Shown here: in pieces, positions 22,030-31,986 of the stretch
Layout: every line of letters starts with the position of its first letter
Numbering within the stretch: the first letter of the stretch is position 1
Origin: Kalaharituber pfeilii
Taxonomy: Eukaryota; Ascomycota; Pezizomycetes; Pezizales; Pezizaceae
Assembly (NCBI GenBank): GCA_015179045.1
Contig: WHUZ01000001.1
Span: forward strand, 248,001-312,000
Reading direction: 5' to 3'
Length of the DNA stretch: 64,000 nucleotides
The notes under the pieces: generated by a model
The model's input: the letters and a program-made list of their open reading frames with translations, nothing else
Told to the model about the DNA's origin: nothing
Databases searched by the model: none
Translations under genes and position numbers: made by a program

Positions 22030-23012
22030 CAGTGTTCCCAACGGGCCGGCCAGGCCAGGCCAAGGGTATGGCCTGGCCGGCCTGGGCCATAGAAATCTAG
22101 GCCGGTTCAGGCCATTCAGGACATTTAGGCCATTCAGGCCATTCAGGCCGGTCCAGGCCATTGAGGCCATTCAGGCTACAGTGTGAGTTAAGTTATACAG
22201 TAGCTATATACAGAACGTACTCTAAATTCTACTCTAAAGTTTAGGATTTTGCTTGCTGATTTTACACCGCCAGTATCGCTTTCCATTAGCCATGCACAGC
22301 TTCACCATACTGTCAAATCCAACTTTGTCGCACCAGATTTTTGTAACCCATGTTCCAGAAGACTCGATATCGGCATCAGATGGGACTGCAGGGAATCGTC
22401 GATGCAAGATCAAAACTTGAACTGCACTATGGAGAGTGAAAATAGTAGAATACTAAAGGAATCATCATCGCCAGTACCGGTGGTTGGAATGTCTGTCTCC
22501 CTGCAATACTAATAAGAAATTAGTATATAGCCAAGCGATATAAAAAAAAATTACTTACCTGAATACCTACGAAAAGCGCTGCTCAATAAAAAAAAGTCTA
22601 GATAGTTATCCGAAAATATTGAAAGTATTAGAGATCTACAGTAATGTCGGAGTGTCGGAGGTGTCGGATATCAGAGAGGTCCGTGATAAAGGGTGGTAAG
22701 GGCCCGAGAGCAACCTCATGCTCTATGTATATAGGTGTATTACTTTGGCTACTCTCTCTACGAAGAAATAACAATCATCTCTTTCTACCCAAAAGCTCAA
22801 CAGAAAGGTTCATATTAAATCCGTGTCCAAGTAACCTGAAGGTGACCCCTGAAATAGCCTCATAAGCAGCCCTCCTGCCCCTGAAATTGCTTAAACGGCC
22901 TGAATGGCCTGGACCGGCCTGGACCAGCCTGGGCGGCCTGGGCGGCCTGGGCGGCCTGGGCTGTTTCAGGCCTGCCAAGCCAGGCCGCCAAGCTGGCCGG
23001 TTGGGAACACTG
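22030..23012. mobile_element. Non-autonomous hAT element, complete
   Basis: Terminal inverted repeats CAGTGTTCCCAAC (22030-22042) and GTTGGGAACACTG (23000-23012) are perfect. They are flanked by the 8-bp duplication CACCAGCC at 22022-22029 and 23013-23020; CAGTG-type termini and 8-bp duplications are the hAT signature. GGCC-rich subterminal arrays, about 150 bp on each side, resemble the subterminal repeats that bind hAT transposases. No transposase is encoded in the 983 bp. Confidence 0.92.
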
Positions 23013-23034
23013 CACCAGCCGAGAGACGACGACG

Positions 23035-23290
23035 AAGACGGAGACAGGCTTTATGGAATATTGGAATGGGCAGGGATCCATTGATGATGCTGATGTGACG
23101 GTTCGAATAATGGGGTTTCTATTTCCACACGGGGTATTTCTTTCTTTACACTGTCTAGACGGAGAATTTCCCTTTTCCACTACTTACTATTTCCTTTCCT
23201 CTTTTCCCGTTTACTTATCTTATATGTAACTAAATCGCCGTAGCCCTTAGGGTGGCATGTGATCAATGATATATTAAAAAAAAAAAAAAG
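23035..23290 (+). mobile_element. LINE-B 3' fragment
   Basis: It carries the end of ORF2 (TTGGAATGGGCAGGG, reading LEWAG). The 3' UTR has CTTTCCTCTTTTCCCG and CTTATATGTAACTAAATCGCC. The degenerate hairpin GTAGCCCTTAGGGTGGCATG, TGATCAATGATAT and an A-tract end it. A target duplication was not found. Confidence 0.8.
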
Positions 23291-23409
23291 CAATTAAGAG
23301 ACAGCTGACTGACAAGGAAGTAAAGAAAATTATAGGGTCTGGTACTACCAATTCCCCTACCACTGCACCTCTGTGCTAGCTCCAGCCACTCCCTCTACTA
23401 CCCAGCACT

Positions 23410-24055
23410 TTGGTAAGGGAAAAAAAGGGGACAAAACAAGCTGAATCTGGCACCACCAACCTCCCTCTTACTGCCAACATTCTCTCTACCGCAACATTAG
23501 AGAAGACTCAAGCATTTTGGCATTGTGGTACATGGAATAATAGTTTTGAGGAAGGATCTAGGGAATATCCGCAATTGGCTGCAGGCTGCTAACAGGGACC
23601 TGTGGCAGATTATTGGGATTCGGTGGTTGAGAAAGAAGGAAACACTCATGGAGGAAGGGAAGTTCACAAGCTCAATTGTGGTATACTTGGAGAAGCAAGC
23701 TGAGCCAACATTGGGAAGAGTGAGATTGGGAGGGAAATGGCCGAAGTCTTCTCATTACGAGTGGGACAGAGCATCTTTATCTCCAGGGAAGTTAATGTGA
23801 ATCTTGCTTGAATTCTCCTTTGGGCCCGCATGAGGAGTGAGAATAACTTGATTTCTGCTTGTAACACAGAGAGATTCATGGGCAGTACAATGGCTGTCCT
23901 TCGTTTTGGTTTCACTTTCATTATGTGTACTTTCACCTACCTTACTAGCGAGGGTCGTGAGTCTCCATGCTGTGCCTGTGTCTCTTTGTCTTTATTTCAT
24001 TATTTCCTTTGTACTATTCTCGCCATAGCGCATCGGACGGGATGTGCCATCAGCA
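23410..24055 (+). mobile_element. ORF1-only LINE-B derivative, third copy, decayed
   Basis: The ORF1 C-terminal region is readable (GIIVLRKDLGNIRNWLQ, IIGIRWLRKKETLMEEGK, GRVRLGGKWPKSSHYEWDR). About 220 nt later a decayed family B tail appears (CTCGCCATAGCGCATCGGACG, GGATGTGCCATCAGC). No ORF2 sequence lies between. The LRKDLGNIRNWLQAANRDL segment corresponds to part of the frame-broken region in the other two copies. Confidence 0.65.
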
Positions 24056-24099
24056 ATAATGAAAATGCGTCCTGACAATTGGATACGTCCCACGCGTTA

Positions 24100-24265
24100 G
24101 TACATCCTAACGCCCTAGTAACTACGCCTGGCATCCTGACGCCTCGCTAACTAGGCCCAGCATCCTGATGCCGCACTAACTAGGCCCGGCATTCTGACGC
24201 TTCGCTCACTAGGCCCAGCATCCTGATGCCACACTAACTAGGCCCGGCGTCCTGATGCGATAAAT
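24100..24265. repeat. 29-bp direct tandem repeat
   Basis: About five to six units of ACTAGGCCCAGCATCCTGATG plus CCGCACTA, alternating CAGCATCC and CGGCATTC variants. Units abut without unique spacers, so this is a minisatellite and not a CRISPR array. Confidence 0.8.
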
Positions 24266-24305
24266 GACGTTACCAATGAGGCAACCGACGCACCACGTCA
24301 GATAC

Positions 24306-24354
24306 TTACTCCAGACCTACCTTGCCGGCTGCAAGCAGGGTTACGTGAAAAAAT
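24306..24354 (+). mobile_element. LINE-A tail-only micro-insertion, sense orientation
   Basis: The body CCTTGCCGGCTGCAAGCAGG, GTTACGTG and a short A-tract is preceded by about 14 nt of extra 5' sequence. Direct repeats GTCAGATAC lie at 24297-24305 and 24355-24363. The region 24366-25190 shows only short frames and nothing recognised. Confidence 0.72.
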
Positions 24355-25193
24355 GTCAGATACCTCACGATATGCTTTTTAAAGTTCTGTCACTGGGATA
24401 GGCGGTTGACGTCCCATGGCGTTAGTGCGTCCGACGCATGTAACGCCTTGGAACGCAACCAATTTTTTTGCTGATGTGAGTAACGATATATATATAAAAA
24501 AAAGGCACTGGAAGTCTATCCTCCTTATCATACTCTCAGCCACGCCTCATGAATACTGTAGTGCTCTACCCGATGTACATTGTGTCTTACTAGGCCAAGT
24601 TCGCTGTAAATTAAGGACACTTGTCTTCTGCACTACGGCCGCAGCCCATGCATATTGCGGCATCGCCCAAACTGAGTTGCGCATCAGTAGGATCGCCTTG
24701 TATATGTTCATCAACGTTAACTCCCTCAAATTCCATCTCCACCAAGCGTAGCCGTGCTAAGCCACCGAGTAAATGTAGGTGCACATACGGGCTTTTTTGC
24801 TTGATATTTGCCTGTGCTTTTATGGATATCATTTTATTTTATTTTTTTTGCTGGCTACGGTGGCCACAGTGTGTGGTGCATGCACATAGTTCTGTGAGGT
24901 TCCTATTTTCTATATTATTCGAATTCACTGAGGTTGGTGCCATCAAGCCTTGGCATAGGGTTAGTCAATATTGTAGGGTATGTATGTAACGCTGGAGTAT
25001 GACAGTATACTTGCCCCCATAGCGAAGACCTATCGTCATAATGCAGAACTCGTTTTCGGCTCCTCCTTTGATAACAAACACAGGGCCTCGAAGGCCCCAT
25101 GCTACCTGACAATCGACAGTCTTCAGCTAGTAACTGAATCAGATACAAATTATGAATTTTGGGTCACTACTGTCGATACATATATATGTATTT

Positions 25194-25233
25194 AATATCA
25201 TAACTCGTATGCCGCCCAGAGGGATATAGCGCG
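25194..25233 (-). mobile_element. LINE-B hairpin tail, decayed
   Basis: AATATCATAACTCGTATGCC, GCCCAGAGGGATATAGCGCG is an antisense family B tail with several mutations. It has no long T-tract and no clear target duplication. Confidence 0.55.
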
Positions 25234-25466
25234 TGTCAAACCTTGCTGTAACTACAAAAGAGGTGAACGAAATAAAGAAACCATACACTACTACGTGTCC
25301 CACATTGGAATCCTACACATTCCAAGAACTCCACGAGTACCTATGCCTGCCTCTGCTGCCACCAGGGCCACTCTCCACTGCGAACGAAGGAGAAACATCC
25401 TATCGAACAACACCACTAAACAAAAGGCAAGTTCGGACGTTGCACCGCCAAAAACAGCCCTGCCGT

Positions 25467-26672
25467 TCAAGGAGCAATAACCAAATAAAACTTCTCCCAC
25501 CAGTCGATCTTCCCCTGTAAGCAGATTGCCTCCCGCCAGTTCCCATCAAGCCTGAAATACCTTCCGGGAAACGCCACAGACTCAATTGCAACCTCACCCT
25601 GCTCCCCAGCACGGTGAATTCTGAACTTTTCCCACGGACCGCACGAATACTGGCAATTTACCTTCCCCCACCATGCCCGGGAGCATGTCCTGGGCCAAGG
25701 CCGCATGCATCCGCCCGTATGTATACATTGGGGAAGCAACTTCCGCGGAAGGCTACAAGATTATTCGGATGTCTCTCGAGCTCGAATATTTCCCACTCAT
25801 GAACAGCCGTTTGAACATTCACAGTTCCGCCCCCTCCCCCGCTGAATGAGTTGACACCTCCACCGTTCATACTGACATAACGATTACTAAACGCCACTGA
25901 TTTGATCGCCACCCGGGTTGGTACCAGAGTGTGGCTGATCGTGTCTTTGTACTTCTTGAGCTCTGTAACCTCATTCAGGCTTTGACGATGTTCTGCACCA
26001 AGCTTATCTAGCTTAAATTGTAACTGGGATTTCTGTTCCTCGAATGCTTTATAGCTGCTTACTTTAACGTTCTCCAGTTCCTGAATTTTTGCCTTCTGGT
26101 CGTCGAGTGCTTTATGGTCACCTGCTCTTAGCCTCTCCAGTTCTTGAATTTTGCTAGTAAGCTCATATATCCGGTCCTCTTTTGCTCCCAGCTCTTTTTC
26201 TGCATTTGCTAGAGTCTCCTGTAGTTCCTGTACTGAAGCTCTGTCGGACGTATTTGGAAATTCAAACTCGTCGACGACTGTTCCCTCGGTCGGCGTATAG
26301 GAAGTTCTTCCTCCCATTTGCCCAAAGAAAGCCCCAGGGCGAAGGCGTAGCGCATCGTTGTAAGGCTTCCGAGCCTTGAAATTACCAACAAGATTGACAT
26401 ATTTTAGTATTTATACGTCCAATGTAAATTCTTGCAACTGAATCTAAGGTGGCAAGCATATGAAGAGCCACTAGAGTCCAAAACCTGAGAAGGCCAGAAA
26501 AACAAGCACTTACTGAATTGATTAACTTTACAAAGACCAATTGAGGGTCGATGCTTTTGTTCGTAGCAGTGCAGAACCAATCCCAGAGGCTATCAAGCAT
26601 GGGATCAGTTAAAAAGTCGTCGCATTGGACAAGATCGCGGTCGCGTGGTAGATTCGGTGCTGAAGATGCCAT
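25467..26672 (-). CDS. Coiled-coil plus beta-trefoil (fascin-like) protein, one frameshift
   Basis: Exon 1 is 26672-26514 (MASSAPNLPRDRDLVQCDDF...). The intron 26513-26375 has GTAAGT and CAAG ends. Exon 2 starts at 26374 (ARKPYNDALRLRPGAFFGQ). A coiled coil follows (VQELQETLANAEKELGAKED, then KIQELERLRAGDHKALDDQK). After it come two copies of a beta-trefoil-type block: VAIKSVAFSNRYVSMNGGG...VHEWEIFEL and VAIESVAFPGRYFRLDGN...DWWEKFYLVIAP. The first frame stops at 25658 after GHAPGHGGGR; a one-base change in the G-rich run near 25670 joins it to VNCQYSCGPWEKFRI and the stop at 25467. The repeated AF.(N/G)RY.(S/R)(M/L)(N/D)G motif resembles fascin/actin-crosslinking and related trefoil folds. 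The ligand is unknown. The frameshift may be a sequencing error, or the gene may be dead. Confidence 0.65.
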
Positions 26673-26689
26673 GGGTGCTTGTTACTTAT

Positions 26690-27480
26690 TCTAGTCTAAA
26701 GAAATGGGTTCGGGACCGTTGCTCTCTGAAGAGGTTTGTGTTTTCTCGTGGTTATGCAATTCGACTATTCTCTCACCTGCTACTGTTGCTGTCGGGCCCC
26801 AAATGACCAAGACGCAACGTTCCGTCAGGCCCCCAATAGCCAAGACGCTCTGCTGCGTGCAGATCAGTTAACAGAAAAATCCCAATTGCCACACCCCTGC
26901 ATGTCAGATTCTCCCGCATACTCCAAACTTGCACCTGATTGCAAAATCCCAAGTCATGCACGTCTTGATAGAATATTCATTACGCCTCGATTGACTAAAC
27001 AGCTAGTCTCGTAACCAGACTACTAAACAGCCTAGTCGCCTCTGGTTACAACACTAGGACTGGCGAAATGAATATACACTGGTAGCTTCACAAGGCAGGA
27101 GAAAGCGAGCTTGTAATGATCGATCGTAACCGCGTAAATGACTGCTACAGGTTCTATAACAAAAATAACTTATATTGCACAGTACTTTTTTCCTACCTAG
27201 GTACTTGTGTGGTGCTCTCGTGCCGTTCTTGGGGTGGACCTGACTCTAGGTGCGGACGCCAGCACACGCGCGGCTATATCATAGAAGTGATTTCTTGGGC
27301 AGGGAAATTCCTTTAATTAACATACAAACTTAGGCTCAAACAGAGAATGGGTGTGTGGAAAAGCGAGCTACTTTTGCTATTAATGTTACTTACGGAATGC
27401 TTGTTTGTTATAGCAATTTTTTGACAGCACTGTATACTTTATATTGTGTGTTCTGTTCCTGTTTACAAACCCGCACTCGA
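26690..27480. other. Gene-less stretch
   Basis: I see only short frames without recognisable domains. The palindrome-like word TAGTCTCGTAACCAGACTA near 27007 recurs at 57312. No transposon boundaries were found. Confidence 0.5.
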
Positions 27481-27487
27481 TGCAATC

Positions 27488-27765
27488 TAGCTCGAGCCTG
27501 GATTGACTATATACATAATATTGACAAACTAAACTAAACTAAGCTAAATTTTCATTTTTCTCACTACTATCAGGTAAATTGTGCATTTCGAAGTTGTTGG
27601 TAGGTTAGAATGAGCTCCAAGTCTCTAATTATTACCATATTAGGTATTTACAGTTTATGAAACCTTGCACTGGCTAAGCATTTTAGCGAGCTGTCAAGAA
27701 AAACACAAGCATGATCTTGGGTCGTTTGAGCTCGAGCTGGCTCGAGCTGGCTCGGCTCGTGCCGC
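27488..27765 (-). mobile_element. hAT MITE (TAGTGAGCGG family), truncated
   Basis: It ends GGCTCGTGCCGCTCACTA at 27765, the TIR of the MITE family seen complete at 33934-34257, and carries the same interior in inverse orientation (GTTTATGAAACCTTGCACTGG, CTCCAAGTCTCTAATTATTACC). The opposite TIR is lost; sequence begins at CTAGCTCGAGCCTGG. Next to it, CGTTTTCTCACTTATGATC (27773-27791) matches the inner edge of the MULE left TIR at 32486. Confidence 0.8.
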
Positions 27766-27791
27766 TCACTAGACCGTTTTCTCACTTATGA

Positions 27792-28440
27792 TCTTTTTTT
27801 TTTTTTTTTTTTTTTAATATCATTACTCGCTTGCCGCCCTGGGGGCTATGGCGAGGGTTTATTACAAACAAAAAACAAAAAAGTCAGATAGCTACATATA
27901 TTGCGCGCGGAATCCATACATGATGCGGGTGGAGAGTCCACACTGAGAGTCGTGTGCCGGGACCTGTCTACTTCCTCCCTCTATCCGGCTCGTACACGCT
28001 CGTCCGCAACCACCTTCCTCCGAGCTTAACTCTGCCGATTTCCATCTCTGTCTCCAAGTATGCCACCACGGAGCTCGTCTTCTTGCCTTCTTCCTCCAAG
28101 AGTGTTTTCCTCCGCAGCCATCTGATCCCTCGGATCTTTCCTACGTCTTTGTTGGAGGCCTCCAACCATCGTCTGACGTTCCCTAAGTCCTTTCTTAGGG
28201 CTATACCGTGTATGACGATGCCGTGTCTTGTTCTGAAGTTGTCGGGGCCGGTCGGAGCCTGATTTCTGGCTTTGGGGCGGGGAGGAGACTTCTGGGGGCG
28301 TGGGCTCGGGGTGGGGGTGGGGGTGGGGGTGGGACTGTGGGCTGACGGGGTCGCACCTGTTGTGCTGGGGGTTGGGTTGTCAGCGATCGGTGGTGCGGAG
28401 GCTAGTTCCTTTGCTTCCGCGCCGCCAAGTCTGCGTTTGA
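27792..28440 (-). mobile_element. ORF1-only LINE-B derivative, second copy
   Basis: Reading from the minus strand: ORF1 C-terminal half, about 110 nt, then the family B tail (antisense ATCATTACTCGCTTGCCGCC, CTGGGGGCTATGGCGAG at 27822-27858) and poly(A) (T-tract 27792-27815). No ORF2 lies between. ORF1 ends at 27968 with GIRWLRRKTLLEEEGKKTS and GRVKLGGRWLRTSVYEPDR. The 5' side, a GT-rich Pro-coding stretch near 28300-28340, stops abruptly at repeat R2. Confidence 0.78.
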
Positions 28441-28642
28441 CATGTTAGCTTTAATAAGCCGAGTGCATGTAGGGTGCATGGGTGATCCGGAGATCATACC
28501 ATTAATCGACGACATATACTTCCTTAGCACTTCCCTATTCGGGCGAAAATGAATTCCAAGCCTCACAGGTGATCAGTCCGCTCAAGCAGCATTGGTATTC
28601 AGGGTAAGTGTTCCGCGTGTAAGTCTCACCTCAGCCGTAACA
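28441..28642. repeat. Repeat R2, copy 2
   Basis: Nearly identical to 21787-21995. Ends TGTTAG and GTAACA suggest a short LTR-like unit with no internal region. No target duplication was recognised. Confidence 0.8.
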
Positions 28643-28682
28643 AACTAAGTATAAATTAGTACAGCTACAGTAGCTGCAATTT

Positions 28683-28912
28683 GCCCGGGGAGTTTGCTTG
28701 CCGGGATGCGAAAGTATGGAGAAGAGGGGAGGGGGAGAGGGGGAGATATATAGTGGAGCCTCCCTGAGGCAGAAGCCGGAAGGACCGTCCGGAGGTTTCT
28801 GGAATCAGGTTGTAGAAGTAGATAGAAATTTCTTTGTTTGTTAAGCCTGTCTCCGGGCTTCGAGGGCTTGCCCAGGGACCCTGCCATGGCTTGGCGCTGC
28901 AAGCGGGGTTAT

Positions 28913-28948
<36 letters not shown>
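28683..28948 (+). mobile_element. LINE-A 3' fragment with target duplication
   Basis: About 235 nt of LINE-A 3' end: GTTAAGCCTGTCTCCGGGC, TTCGAGGGCTTGCCCAGGG, ACCCTGCCATGGCTTGGCGC, TGCAAGCGGGGTTATGTGAT and poly(A). Direct repeats AGCTGCAATT lie at 28673-28682 and 28949-28958. This is the longest clean example of the family A tail. Confidence 0.85.
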
Positions 28949-28949
<1 letters not shown>

Positions 28950-29246
28950 GCTGCAATTGCTCACTTTTAGACTTGCGAATAGAGTTTGAAGTATCCTACC
29001 CCCTATAGCATATGCCACCATATACTATGGCCATTAGTGAGTGACAGCAGCTATAAGAGCATAAATGTCAGTACTATTTAACTAACAATATATAGGAGTG
29101 TAAGAGGGAGAGGAGTTAAATTGACCTATTGACATATTTATTGATATAGCAAAAGCTTGACATTGAATATAAGCAATAGAATATGTAGATAATGTTGTCC
29201 CGACATCATTGTATCTATATCACCTTATTTGATGTTACTGGCATAT

Positions 29247-29299
29247 TTTGTTTTATATATCACGTGACCCCGCATGCGGCTGTTCGCCAAGGCGGGGCA
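29247..29299 (-). mobile_element. LINE-A tail-only micro-insertion
   Basis: TTTGTTTTATATATCACGTG, ACCCCGCATGCGGCTGTTCG, CCAAGGCGGGGCA is 53 nt in all. Perfect 13-bp direct repeats GTTACTGGCATAT lie at 29234-29246 and 29300-29312. Here the A-tract is almost lost but the duplication is intact. Confidence 0.9.
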
Positions 29300-29853
29300 G
29301 TTACTGGCATATAAGTTGCCGAAGATTAAACGCCTGGTCCGAGGCTAATACCACACCGGACTATGCGGCACCGTACATCTATTCGGCACAAGTAGCTGAT
29401 TTCGTGGAATATATTGTGAGCTGCGAAAATTAGTTCGCACTACGAAGCTAGTTTGCACGTATTCCCACGCTGCCTCCCAAGTCGCCCACGACTTAGCATA
29501 TCTACATAAATATCTCTGTCGAATACGGCTTATCTCCTATCAATACATACCTATAACCTATTCAGAATACATTCTCTTATGTGAACTAGAAGTGACAGTC
29601 CCCTTAACGTCCTTGAGTGTGACATTGCTAATTGGAACACCTGAGGTTGGCTTTCCTGTGGCCATGGGTGAACCATTCTCGTAATCTTGCTCAATCACGA
29701 TTCCGTATTTAGTGATGTTCTTCAAAGTGATATCGGCGTGTAGTGAGCGGCACGAGCCGAGCCAGCTCGAGCTCAAACGAGCCAAGATCATGCTAGTGTT
29801 TTTCTTGACAGCTCGCTAAAATGCTTAGCCAGTGCAAGGTTTCATAAACTGTA

Positions 29854-30474
29854 CGCATTTAGTGATGCAGGTGGGGGCGATGTTGGCAGACCGTGCGACA
29901 GGTCTGTGCTCAGGTGTGGTGGGATGCAATATCGAGTCGTAGAACTGTACAATTCCAATTGATATTAAATCGTTTCTACCAAGTAGAAAGTGCATATGCA
30001 AATTGCTGGCTGTATGTCATGGAGGATGCTGCTTCTGTTCATACAGCGAAGCAAACACAATGGTTTCGGAATTGGTACAGTACAATATGCAGTCTTTGTT
30101 ATGGGCACCTTCATCTCCAGATCTCAACCCTATTGAGGCTATCTGAGGAATAATGAAGAAGAGACTGAACAAGCGATCTCCTAGACCTCGTGGAGAACAA
30201 CTTGTTGCTAGAATACTGGAAGAGTGGGATGATATCACTAGTGAAGAGATATTAAAGTCGATAGATTCTATGCCTCAACGAGTGCAAGCTGTAATCATAG
30301 CAAATGGTGGACAATGACAATGGACATACACAATTCTAATTCAATGTTGAAATTATTCTCATGTTCGGTAACTCAAATGCATTCAAGTTGTTCAATATTG
30401 CATCTTACACACATGAATACAGACCTCTCGCACGATCTGCCAACACCGCCCCCACCTGCATCACTAAATGCTGG
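29854..30474 (+). mobile_element. Tc1/mariner remnant nested in the hAT MITE
   Basis: Inverted ends share GCATTTAGTGATGCAGGTGG, then GGGC.ATGTTGGCAGA. TA lies on both sides (29852-29853 and 30475-30476). Broken plus-strand frames give the C-terminal part of a Tc1-type transposase: HTAKQTQWFRNW, then SPDLNPIEAI.GIMKKRLNKR near 30110-30175, and EEWDDITSEEILKSIDSMPQR near 30215-30280. SPDLNP.E carries the last catalytic acidic residue of the family. Most of the transposase N-terminus is deleted. Confidence 0.85.
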
Positions 30475-30788
30475 TAACGAGTAAATATCTAATACAGTAA
30501 TAATTAGAGACTTGGAGCTCATTCTGACCTACCAAGTTCTAAGTGAGCGGCACGAGCCGAGCCAGCTCGAGCTTAAGACAGGCAAGATATGCTAGTGTTT
30601 CTCTTGACGGCTCGCTAAAATGATGGCTCACTAAAATGCTCAGCCAGCGCACGGTTTCATAGTTAACTGTAAATACTGAATATGGTAATAAATTAGAGAC
30701 TCGGAGGTCATTCCAACCTGCTAACAAGTTCTATAAATATTAAAAGTGATTCAATTACATAGACCTATATCAAGTCTGTTACGTTTAA

Positions 30789-30949
30789 TTTCTTTGTTTG
30801 TTTTTTTTTTTTTTTTTTTTTTAATCACATAACCCCGCGTGTAGCACTTGGCCATGGCAGGGTTTCTTTGTTTGTTAAGCCTGTCTCCGGGCTTCGAGGG
30901 CTTGCCCAGGGACCCTGCCATGGCTCGGCGCTGTAAGCGGGGTTATGTG

Positions 30950-30980
<31 letters not shown>
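30789..30980 (+). mobile_element. LINE-A tail, split by an inverted micro-copy of itself
   Basis: The sense copy runs from TTTCTTTGTTTGT through AAGCCTGTCTCCGGGC and CCCTGCCATGGCTCGGCGC to GGTTATGTGATTATAAAA. At 30802-30862 an antisense family A micro-insertion interrupts it, flanked by perfect 13-bp repeats TTTCTTTGTTTGT (30789-30801 and 30863-30875). The host copy at 28829 has that 13-mer only once. Confidence 0.87.
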
Positions 30981-31936
30981 GGTCTCTAGGAGATAAGATG
31001 TACATTTTAAAAGTGTATTTATAGGCCTCTCTATTCTTTCTATCCTCTTGAAATTCTTTTCTCTTTACCGGTATCCAATATCAAGACTTCGGAACTCATA
31101 CTACGCTTCGAGACCCTTAATCCTCATACTATACTTCAAGCACTTTATCAATATGGCAACCAATTCTACCTCAATAGGCTGTAGAATAGTTTACCTTAGT
31201 TATCAATTATATCATGTAATCAAGGCTCGCTGGCTCGAGCTCACCCCCCAGCTCGGCTCGAGCTAGCTCGTGCCGCTCACTATCGGCGTGGGTGATATTG
31301 GAGACGGAGACGGTCGCACCGTAGACGGCTTGATGCGTACTCCTGCATAACCATGGAAAGTTAGTATTTTCAGGGTGGGAATCGTAAAGCAATGACCGGG
31401 GACAAACCATTCTGCAAGTTAACTACAGTAGTCCAGGATATTGTGACGCCCTTGACTAGGTTATTGGAGCGGCCGCCAACAGAGCCAATCGAGAGACCAT
31501 GACCGCTGTAAGATAGACAGATAGTATCAACTATTGCCTTGCGATGGACCGGAGCGGTGAGAACTGGCGGAACGAACGTATGACTAAATACGAGTGCGAG
31601 TGCGAAGAGAAGAGAAGAGAAGAAGGTTGTTGATTGTATGTGCTAGAGTACAGAAAATCTATATATATGATATCGCCTCACGTGCTGCCCTTATCTCCAC
31701 GTGCTACCTTATCCATGCCAAGCTTGCATTAACCCATTCCGTCGTCGTCACCACACCGCCCTGAAGACTGCCAAGCATACTGGGGAAGTGAGCCTACCGA
31801 GCAGTAGCTGTTAGAGAACTTGATGTTCTTATCACTGTTGATGGTGAGATAGTCATCTTGATTGTATACGGTAGCCTTGTGAATTGTGATATCGGTGGAT
31901 GAACCAACATCGAAGGCATCGGTATTGTGGCCACCG

Positions 31937-31986
31937 TTTTTTTTTTAATATCATTACTCGCGTGCCGTCCTGTGGGCTATGGCGAG
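31937..31986 (-). mobile_element. LINE-B hairpin-only micro-insertion in GH28 exon
   Basis: A T-tract is followed by exactly 40 nt, AATATCATTACTCGCGTGCC, GTCCTGTGGGCTATGGCGAG: the antisense of the bipartite hairpin and nothing more. Direct repeats ATTGTGGCCACCGTT (31924-31938) and ATTGTGGCTACCGTT (31987-32001) flank it. It interrupts the GH28 segment GGHNTDAF. Confidence 0.92.

Larger units (their letters stand above)
29741..31282. mobile_element. hAT MITE composite inserted in the GH28 gene
   Basis: The left end is TAGTGAGCGGCACGAGCCGAG and the right end GCTAGCTCGTGCCGCTCACTA. The 8-bp target duplication TCGGCGTG (29733-29740 and 31283-31290) lies in GH28 coding sequence. Inside are a Tc1/mariner remnant (29854-30474), a second left end at 30540 (a head-to-tail partial copy) and LINE-A sequences (30789-30980). 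Termini and duplication fit hAT. Confidence 0.88.

Noticed and set aside
24100..24265. Direct repeats of 29 bp resembling a CRISPR array
   Set aside because: Units abut without unique spacers, they diverge, and the context is fungal.
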